A stretch of 59,152 bases of DNA from Streptosporangium nondiastaticum (GTDB lineage: Bacteria; Actinomycetota; Actinomycetes; Streptomycetales; Streptomycetaceae). The notes under the pieces are model-generated. The model was given only the letters and a program-made list of their open reading frames with translations, was not told the DNA's origin and made no database searches. Made by a program: the position numbers and the translations under genes. Positions 24,489 to 33,284 of the stretch are shown piece after piece. The DNA is taken from NCBI RefSeq assembly GCF_003011965.1, contig NZ_PXWG01000032.1, positions 1 to 59,152 on the forward strand, given 5' to 3'. Each line of letters opens with the position of its first letter. Position 1 is the stretch's first letter.

Positions 24489-25985
24489 TCAGGCCTCCGC
24501 GAACACTCCGCGGGGGCCGCTGCGCAGCGGCTCGGCCAGCGAGGACAGCGCGGCCTCCAGGTCCCGCACGTGGGCGAGGGCGGCCTCGGCGCCGGGGTGG
24601 TGGTGCGGTGCCGCACCGGGCAGCACGGCCGCCGACCGGGTCTCGCCACCGGGCGCGACGAGGCCGAGCAGCGCCGTCTCGACGCGCTGGCAGGCGGCGG
24701 TGAGCCGGGCGTCGTGCGAGGCATCGGGGTCCGCGGCGACGGCCGCGAGGCCGCGTGCCTGCCGGGCGCAGTCGTCGAGGTGCCGCATGACCTGCCGCGC
24801 GCGTTCCTTGCGGGCGCGCAGCGGGCTGAGCGGGTGCAGCAGCGGGGCCAGGGAGACGCGGACCTTGCCGAGGAGGAGTTCGAGCTCGGCGACGTGCGGT
24901 GCGGGGTCCGCGGACGCGTCGCCGGCCAGCCGCCGCGCGGAGTCCGCGGTGCAGTGCCGCACGGCGACCAGGGCGCGCCGGATCCAGGCGTCCGTGGCGG
25001 CGTGGGTGGTGACGGGCAGGACGAACGCGACGGCGAGGGCGGCGCCGGCGGCCCCGACGAGGGTCTGCTCGAAGCGCAGGGCGAGCAGGCCGGGGTGGAG
25101 GACGCCGAGCAGGCCGTAGAGCAGGCCGGCCATGACGGTCACGAAGAACATCATCCAGCTGTACGAGGGGGCCGCGGTGTAGAAGATCCCGAAGACGCAG
25201 AGGGCGACGAGGACGGCGGTGGGCCCGGGCGCGCCGTGCAGCGGCACGGCCACGAGGAGGCCGGCCGCGATGCCGGCCAGGGTGCCGATCACGCGGCGGA
25301 ACCCGCGGACCAGGGTCTCGCCGCGTGAGGCGGTGTTGACGAAGATCCACCAGGCGGTGCCCACGGCCCAGTACCAGCGCTGGTCGGAGACCAGCTGGCC
25401 GACGCCGAGGGCGACGGCGCAGGCGACGGTGTTCTGGAAGGCGAGCCGGGTGGTGGGGCGGGCGAGGCCGCGCCCGGCGAGCGGGGCAGGTCCGGCGGGC
25501 GGCGGGGTGCGGCGCTCGATGCACCACAGCCCGAAGCGCACTAGGCCGCAGGCCGCGAGGGCCATGATGACGGCTGCGTACAGGTGCGGGAGCTGGGCGG
25601 GAACGGCGTGCAGGAACTGCGTGGCGAAGAACATCATGAAGCCGAAGATCCCGAGCGCCTGCCCGCGCGCTCCCCAGCGCCGGGCGTAGACCCCGCCGAA
25701 CACGACGGCGAGGAACGCGGCGTCGCGCACCAGGGGCGTGCCGTGCAGGGCCGCCGCCAGGGCCAGCACGGGGAACCCGACGGCGGGCAGCAGGGCCGTG
25801 GTGACCGCCTGGCGGCCCGGCGTCGCGTCGCCGACGGTGAACATCGCGAGCAGGGCCGCGAGGCCGCCCGCGATGGAGGCGGACAGCGGCAGGCCGGACA
25901 GCTCCACGACGGTGACCGCGAAGCCCACGCCGATGACGGCGCGGACGGCGGTCCGCAGCCGGAGCAGGCCCGGATCCGGAGCCAC
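24489..25985 (-). CDS. FUSC-family membrane protein
   Basis: About 498 residues with two blocks of membrane helices (roughly 15-150 and 210-340) separated by a loop and followed by a cytoplasmic helical tail, the layout of fusaric-acid-resistance/aromatic-acid-exporter (FUSC/YccS) proteins. The repeated feature is DQRWYWAVGTAWWIFVNTAS, with RVIGTLAGIAAGLL after it. It may export an aromatic acid or other small hydrophobic acid. The start is uncertain: GTG 25985 has GAGGA, but the conserved LKRIF just ahead suggests translation could begin at CTG 26000 or GTG 26042. Direct repeats and a divergent Lrp gene lie upstream. Confidence 0.85.
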   Translation of the reverse strand: MAPDPGLLRLRTAVRAVIGVGFAVTVVELSGLPLSASIAGGLAALLAMFTVGDATPGRQAVTTALLPAVGFPVLALAAALHGTPLVRDAAFLAVVFGGVYARRWGARGQALGIFGFMMFFATQFLHAVPAQLPHLYAAVIMALAACGLVRFGLWCIERRTPPPAGPAPLAGRGLARPTTRLAFQNTVACAVALGVGQLVSDQRWYWAVGTAWWIFVNTASRGETLVRGFRRVIGTLAGIAAGLLVAVPLHGAPGPTAVLVALCVFGIFYTAAPSYSWMMFFVTVMAGLLYGLLGVLHPGLLALRFEQTLVGAAGAALAVAFVLPVTTHAATDAWIRRALVAVRHCTADSARRLAGDASADPAPHVAELELLLGKVRVSLAPLLHPLSPLRARKERARQVMRHLDDCARQARGLAAVAADPDASHDARLTAACQRVETALLGLVAPGGETRSAAVLPGAAPHHHPGAEAALAHVRDLEAALSSLAEPLRSGPRGVFAEA

Positions 25986-26055
25986 GAAGATCCTCTTCAG
26001 TGCTGCCGCCCCCTTCTCCCCGAGTTGGGTACGCGCGCGCACGCACGCGTACGGA

Positions 26056-26104
26056 TGGTTTTCGGCATGTGGTTTTCGGCATGACACATGTGGTTTTCGG
26101 CATG
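26056..26104. repeat. Three 14-bp direct repeats between FUSC and Lrp genes
   Basis: TGGTTTTCGGCATG occurs at 26056-26069, 26070-26083 and 26091-26104, all identical. The second and third are 21 bp apart, two helical turns. They lie in the 240-bp divergent gap and are AT-richer than the surroundings, so they may be regulator sites. The rest of the gap has no clear signal. Confidence 0.85.
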
Positions 26105-26282
26105 ACAAAGGCGCTGCGGGGGTCCGGCGCGGCTCCTTCGCCGCCCGGCGCAGCCCATCGCAACGCCATCGGTGGGTAGAGGAAAACATCCGTCACCCCA
26201 GTGGCTCAACAGCGCGCCCGATAACTGGGCCATTGGTACAGTTACCGGCCGGGAACTCCGACCACGAGGAGGCCGTTGGCCC

Positions 26283-26765
26283 ATGGCCGTGGACGCACTG
26301 GACGCGAAGATCCTCCGGTTGCTGCTGGAACAGCCCCGGACGAGCGTGCGCGAGTACGCGCGCGTGCTGGGCATTGCCCGCGGAACGCTGCAGGCGCGGC
26401 TGGACCGGCTGGAGCGCGACGGTGTGATCACTGGTTCGGGGCCGCGCCTGTCGCCCGCCGCCCTGGGCCACCCCGTGCTGGCGTTCGTACACATCGAGGT
26501 CACCCAGGGGCACCTGGACACGGTCGCGGAGGCGCTGGCGGAAGTCCCGGAGATCATGGAGGCCTTCTCGACGACCGGGGGCGGCGATCTGCTGGCCCGG
26601 GTCGTCGCGCGGGACGCGGCGCACCTGGAGGACGTGATCCAGGTGCTGGTCCGGACGCCGGGGGTGGTGCGCACCCGCACGGAGATGGTGCTGCGCGAGC
26701 GCGTGCCCTACCGGGTGCTGCCCCTGGTGGATTCCGTGGGACGCGCGGCGCAGCGGGGCGGGTGA
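26283..26765 (+). CDS. Lrp/AsnC-family transcriptional regulator
   Basis: A 160-residue feast/famine regulator. The N-terminal helix-turn-helix is LDAKILRLLLEQPRTSVREYARVLGIARGTL (interrupted) followed by RLDRLERDGVI. The C-terminal RAM domain includes VLAFVHIEVTQGHLDTV and FSTTGGGDLLARVVARD, where an amino acid may bind. The ATG at 26283 follows GAGGAGG at a longish spacing. It is divergent from the FUSC exporter gene, an arrangement common for regulator and target; the three 14-bp repeats between them are candidate sites. Confidence 0.92.
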   Translation: MAVDALDAKILRLLLEQPRTSVREYARVLGIARGTLQARLDRLERDGVITGSGPRLSPAALGHPVLAFVHIEVTQGHLDTVAEALAEVPEIMEAFSTTGGGDLLARVVARDAAHLEDVIQVLVRTPGVVRTRTEMVLRERVPYRVLPLVDSVGRAAQRGG

Positions 26766-26799
26766 GGGCTGCGGTGCCGTCTGCAGCATGCTGGTCCGC

Positions 26800-27495
26800 A
26801 TGAGCTTTTCGCGCCATTCCCGGAGCCCTGCGGTCATTTTCGATCTCGACGGAACGCTCGTGGACAGCGAACCAAATTATTACGAAGCGGGCCGCCGGGT
26901 GCTGGAGCAATACGGCGTGCCCGGATTCAGCTGGGAGGAGCACACCCGCTTCATCGGGATCGGCACCCGGGAAACGCTGGAGGCCCTCCGCCGCGAGTAC
27001 GGCATCGAGGCCCCGGTCGACGAGCTCCTGGCCGCCAAGAACCGCGCCTATCTGGAGCTGGCCCGGGCGCACACGGAGGCGTTCCCGGAGATGCGCCGGT
27101 TCGTGGACCTGCTCCACGGGGCGGGCGTGCCGCTGGCCGTGGCGTCGGGCTCCTCGCGGGCGGCGATCGAGGCGGTGCTGGCTCGTACGGGGCTCGGCGG
27201 CGTGCTGACCACGCTGGTCTCGGCCGAGGAGGTCGAGCACGGCAAGCCCGAGCCGGACGTGTTCCTGGAGGCCGCGCGGCGGCTCGGGGCGGCGCCGGGC
27301 GACTGCGTGGTGGTCGAGGACGCCCCGCCCGGCGCGGAGGCGGCCCGCCGGGCGGGCATGGGGTGCGTGGCGGTGCCCTACGTGCCGGGGACCGCCGACG
27401 ACCCCGCATTCGCGTCGGCGGGGCTGCTTTTCCCGGGCGGCCAGAAGGAATTCGACGCCGGGCGGGCCTATGAGTGGGTCATGGGAGGAAACTGA
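26800..27495 (+). CDS. HAD-superfamily phosphatase (beta-phosphoglucomutase-like)
   Basis: A 231-residue HAD-IA protein with the complete motif I DLDGTLVDSE (Asp15, Asp17), motif II VASGSSRAAIEA, motif III Lys in EHGKPEPDVFLEAA and motif IV VVEDAPPGAEAA. The cap region WEEHTRFIGIGTRETLEALRR (interrupted) resembles the phosphoglycolate-phosphatase/beta-phosphoglucomutase branch. The substrate is likely a small sugar phosphate. The start could be ATG 26788 or 26800; neither has a clear ribosome binding site. It follows the Lrp gene by 34 bp. Confidence 0.9.
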   Translation: MSFSRHSRSPAVIFDLDGTLVDSEPNYYEAGRRVLEQYGVPGFSWEEHTRFIGIGTRETLEALRREYGIEAPVDELLAAKNRAYLELARAHTEAFPEMRRFVDLLHGAGVPLAVASGSSRAAIEAVLARTGLGGVLTTLVSAEEVEHGKPEPDVFLEAARRLGAAPGDCVVVEDAPPGAEAARRAGMGCVAVPYVPGTADDPAFASAGLLFPGGQKEFDAGRAYEWVMGGN

Positions 27496-27602
27496 GGCGC
27501 CCCCAGGTTCTCGCCGCCGGAGAACCGGTGCGATCATCGGCTCGCTCGGCATTGCGGGCGAGACGAATCGCCCGGCTCAACACGCGAGGAACAGAGGCAT
27601 AC

Positions 27603-28523
27603 ATGGAGCGATCCGCAAGACCGGTCCGGCGCTGGGGCGCGGCCGCGGTCGCATCGGCCGCGGCGGTCGCCGTCGTGCTCCCGACGACGACCGCCGAGGC
27701 CGCGAGCGGCCCGTCGGTCAGCGCCAAGGGCGCGTTCCTGCTCGACAGCGGCAAGAACAGCGGGCTGTGGGGCAAGGACGCCGACACCAGGCGGCAGATG
27801 GCCAGCACCACCAAGGTGATGACCGCGGTGACCGTCCTGGACACCAAGGGCGTGGACCTCGACAAGAAGGTCACCATCAAGCAGTCGTACCGCGACTACG
27901 TGGCCCGCACGGGCGCGAGCACGGCCGATCTGCGCACGGGCGACAAGCTGACCGTACGGCAGCTGCTGTACGGCCTGATGCTGCCCTCGGGCTGCGACGC
28001 CGCGTACGCGCTCGCGGACACCTTTGGCAGCGGCGACACCGAGGCGGCGCGGACGGCGTCGTTCATCGCCAAGATGAACAAGAAGGCCGCTGACCTGGGC
28101 CTGAAGAACACCAAGTACGACTCCTTCGACGGCATATCCCGGGCGGGGAACAACTTCACGACCCCGCGCGACTCGGCGCAGCTGGCCCGGCACGCGCTGG
28201 GCAACAGCACGTTCCGGACGGTGGTCAAGGCGTCGGCGACCCGCCAGAAGGCGGCGAACGTCAACCGCACCTACTACTGGGACAACACCAACAAGCTGCT
28301 CGGGTCGTACAAGGGCGCCATCGGCATCAAGACCGGCACCGGCACGTCCGCCGGTGCCTGCCTGGTCTTCGCCGCCGAGCGGAACGGCCGGACAGTGGTC
28401 GGCGTCATCCTCAACGACGGCGCCAACCGCTACCCGGACGCCGTGAAGATGCTGGACTGGGCCTACCGGACGAAGTCCAGCGTCAAGCTCCGCCAGCTGC
28501 CGGAGTCGGCGCAGAAGGACTGA
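27603..28523 (+). CDS. D-alanyl-D-alanine carboxypeptidase (S11 family PBP)
   Basis: A 306-residue secreted penicillin-binding protein. The signal peptide spans about residues 1-34 (hydrophobic core 12-27, cleavage near AEA-AS). The catalytic SXXK is STTK (Ser68, Lys71) and KTG is at 243-245 in GIKTGTGTSAG. The SXN motif reads SGC (129-131), a change seen in some actinobacterial members as I recall. It trims the terminal D-Ala from peptidoglycan stem peptides outside the membrane. No C-terminal amphipathic anchor is seen. The ATG at 27603 has GAGG nearby. Confidence 0.93.
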   Translation: MERSARPVRRWGAAAVASAAAVAVVLPTTTAEAASGPSVSAKGAFLLDSGKNSGLWGKDADTRRQMASTTKVMTAVTVLDTKGVDLDKKVTIKQSYRDYVARTGASTADLRTGDKLTVRQLLYGLMLPSGCDAAYALADTFGSGDTEAARTASFIAKMNKKAADLGLKNTKYDSFDGISRAGNNFTTPRDSAQLARHALGNSTFRTVVKASATRQKAANVNRTYYWDNTNKLLGSYKGAIGIKTGTGTSAGACLVFAAERNGRTVVGVILNDGANRYPDAVKMLDWAYRTKSSVKLRQLPESAQKD

Positions 28524-28560
28524 CGGCCCGGCCCCCGCGGGACCGGCGTGCCCCGGCGGC

Positions 28561-28992
28561 TCAGCCGAGGAACGTCAGCCGCACCTGGCGGTCCGGGTTG
28601 TCCCTGTTGGTGTCGACCAGGCACACCGACTGCCAGGTGCCCAGCTCCAGCCGCCCGCCGATGACCGGAAGGGTCGCGTGCGGGGGCACGAGGGCGGGCA
28701 GCACGTGGTCGCGGCCGTGGCCGGGGCTGCCGTGGCGGTGGCGCCAGCGGTCGTCCGCCGGGAGCAGGTCGTGGAGGGCGGACAGCAGGTCCTCGTCGCT
28801 GCCGGAGCCGGTCTCCAGAACGGCGACGCCGGCGGTCGCGTGCGGGACGAAGACGTTGAGCAGCCCGTCGCGGCCGGCTGCCGCCTCGCGCAGGAACGCC
28901 TCGCAGTCGTGCGTGAGGTCGTAGACCGTCTCCGCGGAACCGGTGGCGATGTCGAGGACGTGGGTGCGGAAGGAGCCATGGGTGTCTGCCAT
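28561..28992 (-). CDS. YjbQ family protein (UPF0047)
   Basis: A 143-residue protein of the YjbQ family. Characteristic blocks are NVFVPHATAGVAVLE, RHRHGSPGHGRDHVLPALVPP and LELGTWQSVCLVDTNR. The conserved His residues and the compact beta fold are thought to form a metal- or phosphate-binding active site, and weak thiamin-phosphate-synthase activity has been reported for some members. The physiological role is unclear. The ATG at 28992 has GGAG very close. It is divergent from a flavin monooxygenase gene across only 54 bp. Confidence 0.9.
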   Translation of the reverse strand: MADTHGSFRTHVLDIATGSAETVYDLTHDCEAFLREAAAGRDGLLNVFVPHATAGVAVLETGSGSDEDLLSALHDLLPADDRWRHRHGSPGHGRDHVLPALVPPHATLPVIGGRLELGTWQSVCLVDTNRDNPDRQVRLTFLG

Positions 28993-29010
28993 GGCTCCAT
29001 TTTCGTACGC

Positions 29011-29026
29011 GGGAAGAGATCTTCCC
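29011..29026. promoter_or_regulatory. Inverted repeat between YjbQ and monooxygenase genes
   Basis: GGGAAGA-GA-TCTTCCC, two 7-bp arms with a 2-nt centre, occupies the middle of a 54-bp divergent gap and must lie in or near both promoters. A -10-like TTAGTA lies at 29036-29041, just before the monooxygenase ATG. Confidence 0.5.
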
Positions 29027-29046
29027 TCCCCCGGGTTAGTAGAAGC

Positions 29047-30141
29047 ATGAACAATCCTGGGGTGCGTGAGACCGAGGTCGTGGTGATCGGCGCCGGGCAG
29101 GCGGGGCTGTCCGCCGCCTATCACCTGCGGCGCGCGGGGTACGAACCGGACCGGGACTTCGTCGTCCTGGACCGCTCCCCTCGCCCGGGCGGCGCCTGGC
29201 AGTTCCGCTGGCCGACGCTCACCTACGGCAAGGTGCACGGCATGCACGCCCTGCCGGGCATGGAGCTGACCGGTGCGGACGGCTCCATGCCCTCGTCGGC
29301 CGTGATCGGCGGCTACTTCGCCGACTATGAGCGCGCCTTCGACCTCCACGTCCACCGGCCCGTCGACGTGCGCGCGGTGCGCGACGGGCAGGACGGGCGG
29401 CTCACCGTGGAGAGCTCCGAGGGCCCGTGGTCGGCGCGGGCCCTGATCAACGCGACCGGCACCTGGGACCGCCCCTTCTGGCCCCGCTACCCCGGCCAGG
29501 CGACCTTCCGCGGCCGCCAGCTGCATACCGCGCGCTACCCCGGCCCCCAGGCGTTCGCCGGGCAGCGCGTGGTGGTGGTCGGCGGCGGCACGTCCGCGGT
29601 GCAGCACCTGCTGGAGATCGCCGAGGTGGCGGCCTCGACGACCTGGGTCACACGCAGGCCGCCGGTCTTCCGCGAGGGCCCCTTCACCGAGGAGTGGGGC
29701 CGAGCCGCGGTCGCCCGCGTCGAGGAACGGGTGCGCGAGGGGCTGCCGCCGCAGAGCGTCGTCTCGGTGACCGGACTGCCGATGACGGAGGCCATGGAGC
29801 GGGCACGGGCGGCCGGCGTGCTCGTCCCGCGCCCCGTGTTCGACCGCGTGACCCCCACCGGCGTGGCGTGGGCCGACGGCAGCACCGTCGACGCCGACGT
29901 CATCCTCTGGGCCACCGGCTTCCGGGCCGTCGTGGACCACCTCTCCCCGCTGAAGCTGCGCGAGCCCGGCGGCGGCATCCGTCTGGAGGGCACCCGCGCG
30001 GCACGCGACCCCCGCGTCCACCTCGTCGGCTACGGGCCGTCCGCGAGCACCATCGGGGCCAACCGGGCGGGCCGTGCGGCCGTACGGGAGATCCGCGCGC
30101 TGCTCGGTTCTTCACAGCCGCCGGTCCCTGCGGCAGTATGA
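29047..30141 (+). CDS. Flavin-containing monooxygenase-like NAD(P)/FAD oxidoreductase
   Basis: A 364-residue two-dinucleotide-fold oxidoreductase. The FAD loop is VVVIGAGQAGLSAAYHL (11-27), the NADPH loop is VVVVGGGTSAVQHLLE (175-190), and ATGFR with the C-terminal LVGYGPSASTIGANRAGR completes the pattern of CzcO/FMO-like enzymes. It may oxygenate a small nucleophile or act as a disulfide or metal-linked reductase; the substrate is not evident. No ribosome binding site is seen ahead of the ATG, and a -10-like TTAGTA suggests a very short leader. lutA follows 85 bp later on the same strand. Confidence 0.87.
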   Translation: MNNPGVRETEVVVIGAGQAGLSAAYHLRRAGYEPDRDFVVLDRSPRPGGAWQFRWPTLTYGKVHGMHALPGMELTGADGSMPSSAVIGGYFADYERAFDLHVHRPVDVRAVRDGQDGRLTVESSEGPWSARALINATGTWDRPFWPRYPGQATFRGRQLHTARYPGPQAFAGQRVVVVGGGTSAVQHLLEIAEVAASTTWVTRRPPVFREGPFTEEWGRAAVARVEERVREGLPPQSVVSVTGLPMTEAMERARAAGVLVPRPVFDRVTPTGVAWADGSTVDADVILWATGFRAVVDHLSPLKLREPGGGIRLEGTRAARDPRVHLVGYGPSASTIGANRAGRAAVREIRALLGSSQPPVPAAV

Positions 30142-30226
30142 GGCCCTCCGGATGATCACCGCTGGAGCGCCGGTGACGGGATCCGCCGAGCGGTGACGGC
30201 CGCCGCCCGGCGAGCGAGGAGGGGCC

Positions 30227-31015
30227 GTGCGCGTCGGGCTGTTCGTGACCTGCGTCAACGACACGCTCTACCCGCGCACCGGCCGGGCCGTCGTCACCCT
30301 CCTCGAACGGCTCGGCGTCCGGGTGGACTTCCCCGCGGAGCAGAGCTGCTGCGGCCAGCCGCTGTTCAACACCGGCTACCGGCACCGGACCGAACCCCTG
30401 CTGCGCCGCTACGCCGCCGCCTTCAGCGACCACGACTACATCGTCACCCCCTCCGGGTCCTGTGCGGCCATGGTCCGCGACAACTACCCGCGGATCGCCG
30501 CGAAGGCCGCCGCCGAGGGCCGGGGCGGGGCGGTTCCCGAGGCCGTGACCGAGGCGGCGGCCAGGACCTACGAGCTGACGGAGTTCCTGGTCGACGTCCT
30601 CGGAGTGACCGACGTGGGCGCCCGCTACCCGCACACCGTCACCTACCACCCCACCTGTCACGGGCTGCGGGTGCTGGGCCTGGGCGACCGGCCGCGCCGG
30701 CTCCTGGAGCACGTCGAGGGCCTGGAGCTGCGGGAGCTGCCGGGAGCGGAGGAGTGCTGCGGCTTCGGCGGCACCTTCGCCGTCAAGAACCCGGCCGTCT
30801 CCGCCGCCATGGGCGCCGACAAGGCCCGGGCCGTCACCGCGACCGGTGCCCGCACCCTGTGCACGGTCGACAACTCCTGTCTCATGCACCTCGGCGGGAT
30901 CCTCGCCCGGGAGGGCTCGCCGGTCCGCCCCGTACACATCGCCGAGATCCTCGCCGGAGCCGAGGACGATCCGGAGCCTCCGCACGGCACGGCCCGCGGG
31001 GGAGGCGCCCGGTGA
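30227..31015 (+). CDS. lutA: L-lactate utilisation protein LutA (Cys-rich Fe-S oxidoreductase subunit)
   Basis: A 262-residue protein with two CCG domains: QSCCGQPLFNTGY (about 40) with PSGSCAAM, and PTCHGLRVLGLG with ECCGFGGTFAVKNP. These bind an unusual Fe-S centre as in heterodisulfide-reductase-type subunits. With LutB and LutC it oxidises L-lactate to pyruvate. The GTG at 30227 follows GAGGAGG. Its stop overlaps the GTG of lutB. No LutP permease or GntR-type regulator is adjacent; an MHS transporter lies downstream. Confidence 0.93.
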   Translation: MRVGLFVTCVNDTLYPRTGRAVVTLLERLGVRVDFPAEQSCCGQPLFNTGYRHRTEPLLRRYAAAFSDHDYIVTPSGSCAAMVRDNYPRIAAKAAAEGRGGAVPEAVTEAAARTYELTEFLVDVLGVTDVGARYPHTVTYHPTCHGLRVLGLGDRPRRLLEHVEGLELRELPGAEECCGFGGTFAVKNPAVSAAMGADKARAVTATGARTLCTVDNSCLMHLGGILAREGSPVRPVHIAEILAGAEDDPEPPHGTARGGGAR

Positions 31016-32499
31016 CCGGCACCTACCTGGGGATGCCCTCCTTCCCGCGCGCCGCCGAGGCCTCGACGCGGGACGCCCGGCTCCGCGCCAACCTGCGCCG
31101 CGCCACCGGCACCATCCGCGCCAAGCGCGACCGGGCCGTCGCGGAGCTGGACGACTGGGAGCGGCTCCGGGCCGCCGGAGCCGCGGTCAAGGACCGGACC
31201 CTGCGCCACCTAGACCACTACCTCGTACAACTCGAGGAGTCCGTGACCCGGGCGGGCGGCACCGTCCACTGGGCGGCCGACGCCGCCGAGGCCAACCGGA
31301 TCGTCACCGGTCTGGTGCTGGCCACCGGCGAACGCGAGGTGGTCAAGGTCAAGTCGATGGCCACCCAGGAGACCGGTCTCAACGGCGCCCTCGCCGCGGC
31401 CGGGATCCGGGCGTACGAGACCGACCTCGCCGAGCTCATCGTGCAGCTCGGCGACGACCTGCCCTCGCACATCCTCGTGCCCGCCATCCACCGCAACCGG
31501 TCGGAGATCCGCGACATCTTCCGCAGCCGCATGGCCGACTGGGGCCTCCCGGCGCCCGAGGGGCTCACCGACTCCCCCGCCGATCTCGCCGAGGCCGCGA
31601 GGCTGCACCTGCGCGAGAAGTTCCTCCGGGCGAAGGTGGCCGTCTCCGGGGCCAACTTCGCGGTGGCGGAGACCGGCACGCTCGTCGTGGTCGAGTCCGA
31701 GGGCAACGGCCGCATGTGCCTCACCCTCCCGGAGACCCTGATCTCGGTGGTCGGCATCGAGAAGGTCGTGCCCACCTGGCGCGACCTGGAGATCTTCCTG
31801 CAGCTGCTGCCGCGCTCGTCGACTGCGGAGCGCATGAACCCGTACACCTCGATGTGGGCGGGCACCACCGACGGCGACGGCCCGCGCGCCTTCCACCTGG
31901 TCCTCCTCGACAACGGACGCACCGACACCCTTGCCGACACGACCGGCCGCCGGGCGCTGCGCTGCATCCGCTGCTCGGCCTGCCTGAACGTCTGCCCCGT
32001 GTACGAGCGGGCCGGCGGCCACGCGTACGGCTCGCCGTACCCGGGGCCGATCGGAGCCGTGCTCACGCCCCAGCTCCGCGGCCTCGCCTCGCCCCTGGAG
32101 GAGTCGCTGCCGTTCGCCTCCTCCCTGTGCGGCGCCTGCTTCGAGGCGTGCCCGGTGGCCATCGACATCCCCGAAATCCTGGTCCACCTGCGGGAGAGGG
32201 TCGCGGAAGGCGGCCCGGTGACGATCCGGGGCACCCGCACCGTCATCAGGCCCGCGAAGCGGCACGGCGCCGAGCGCGCCGTGATGGCCGCCGCGGGCTG
32301 GGCGCTCGACCACCCCCGCGCGCTGCGCCGCGGCCAGCGGCTGCTGGCCCGCACCCGCGGCCTCCATCCCCGGCGGCTGCCCGGACCGGGCCGCGCCTGG
32401 TCGGACACCCGCGACCTGCCGGACGTCCCGCCCGAGTCGTTCCGCGACTGGTGGGCCCGCACCCGAGGCGGCACCGGCCGCGCAGGAGGCACCTCTTGA
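31012..32499 (+). CDS. lutB: L-lactate utilisation Fe-S protein LutB
   Basis: A 495-residue iron-sulfur protein. An N-terminal LUD domain (about 60-300, with VSGANFAVAETGTLVVVESEG) precedes two [4Fe-4S] motifs, CIRCSACLNVCPVY and CGACFEACPVAID, and a C-terminal arm. It passes electrons from lactate oxidation within the LutABC complex. The GTG at 31012 overlaps the lutA stop (GTGA), and its TGA overlaps the TTG start of lutC. The length fits the family. Confidence 0.95.
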   Translation: MTGTYLGMPSFPRAAEASTRDARLRANLRRATGTIRAKRDRAVAELDDWERLRAAGAAVKDRTLRHLDHYLVQLEESVTRAGGTVHWAADAAEANRIVTGLVLATGEREVVKVKSMATQETGLNGALAAAGIRAYETDLAELIVQLGDDLPSHILVPAIHRNRSEIRDIFRSRMADWGLPAPEGLTDSPADLAEAARLHLREKFLRAKVAVSGANFAVAETGTLVVVESEGNGRMCLTLPETLISVVGIEKVVPTWRDLEIFLQLLPRSSTAERMNPYTSMWAGTTDGDGPRAFHLVLLDNGRTDTLADTTGRRALRCIRCSACLNVCPVYERAGGHAYGSPYPGPIGAVLTPQLRGLASPLEESLPFASSLCGACFEACPVAIDIPEILVHLRERVAEGGPVTIRGTRTVIRPAKRHGAERAVMAAAGWALDHPRALRRGQRLLARTRGLHPRRLPGPGRAWSDTRDLPDVPPESFRDWWARTRGGTGRAGGTS

Positions 32500-33185
32500 A
32501 CGGCCAATCCAGCAGGGAACTGATCCTCGGCCGGGTGCGGCGCGCGCTCCGCGACGTGCCGGCGACGGAGCAGCCAGCCGGTCACCCCGTGCCGCGCGAC
32601 TACGCGGAGAAGCACGGCGAGCGCTCGCACGACGCGACCGTCGGCCTCCTCGCGGAGAACCTGGCGGACTACCGCGCCCTCGTCCACCGCACGGACGCGC
32701 CGGGGCTTCCCGCACTCCTCGCCCGCCTGCTCCGCGAACGCGGCGCCCGCCGGGTGGCCGTGCCGGCCGGGCTTCCGGCCGGGTGGCTCGCCGGAGCGGA
32801 CGCCGAATTCCTCCTCGACTCCCCTGATCTGACGGCCCGTGTCCTCGACTCGGTCGACAGCGTCATCACCGGCTGCGCGCTGGCGATCGCCGAGACCGGG
32901 ACGGTCGTGCTCGACGCGGGCCCCGACCAGGGAAGCCGCCGCCTCACGCTCGTGCCGGACCACCACATCTGCGTGGTGCGGACCGGCGACCAGGTCGTGG
33001 ACTCCGTCCCGCAGGCGGTCCGGCGGCTGTCCCCGGCACGGCCCCTGACCTGGATCTCGGGCCCGTCGGCGACGAGCGACATCGAGCTGGAGCGGGTCGA
33101 GGGCGTGCACGGGCCGCGCACCCTGGAAGTGGTCCTCGTGACGGGCGACCCTCGCGAGGTGACGGGCGACTCTCGCGAGCCGTGA
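32496..33185 (+). CDS. lutC: L-lactate utilisation protein LutC
   Basis: A 229-residue LUD-domain protein. The core is CALAIAETGTVVLDAGPDQG followed by LTLVPDHHICVV, the same fold as the LutB N-terminus. It is the third component of the lactate dehydrogenase complex. Translation most likely begins at a TTG (32496) that overlaps the lutB stop (TTGA) and has AGGAGG at 6 nt; no nearer ATG or GTG fits. The last codons contain a short in-frame repeat (VTGDPRE / VTGDSRE). Confidence 0.92.
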   Translation: MNGQSSRELILGRVRRALRDVPATEQPAGHPVPRDYAEKHGERSHDATVGLLAENLADYRALVHRTDAPGLPALLARLLRERGARRVAVPAGLPAGWLAGADAEFLLDSPDLTARVLDSVDSVITGCALAIAETGTVVLDAGPDQGSRRLTLVPDHHICVVRTGDQVVDSVPQAVRRLSPARPLTWISGPSATSDIELERVEGVHGPRTLEVVLVTGDPREVTGDSREP

Positions 33186-33284
33186 GCAGTTGTCCATGGC
33201 GCGACACTACGACCGATGCGGCCGCCCGTGCGGCGGGCTGTCCACAGCCCCTGTCATATGAACTGCCCGGTGGGAGGAGTCGAG

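Noticed and set aside
26056..26104. Possible insertion-sequence ends or attachment site
   Set aside because: Repeats are direct, short and internal to a promoter region; no transposase, integrase or target duplication is nearby.
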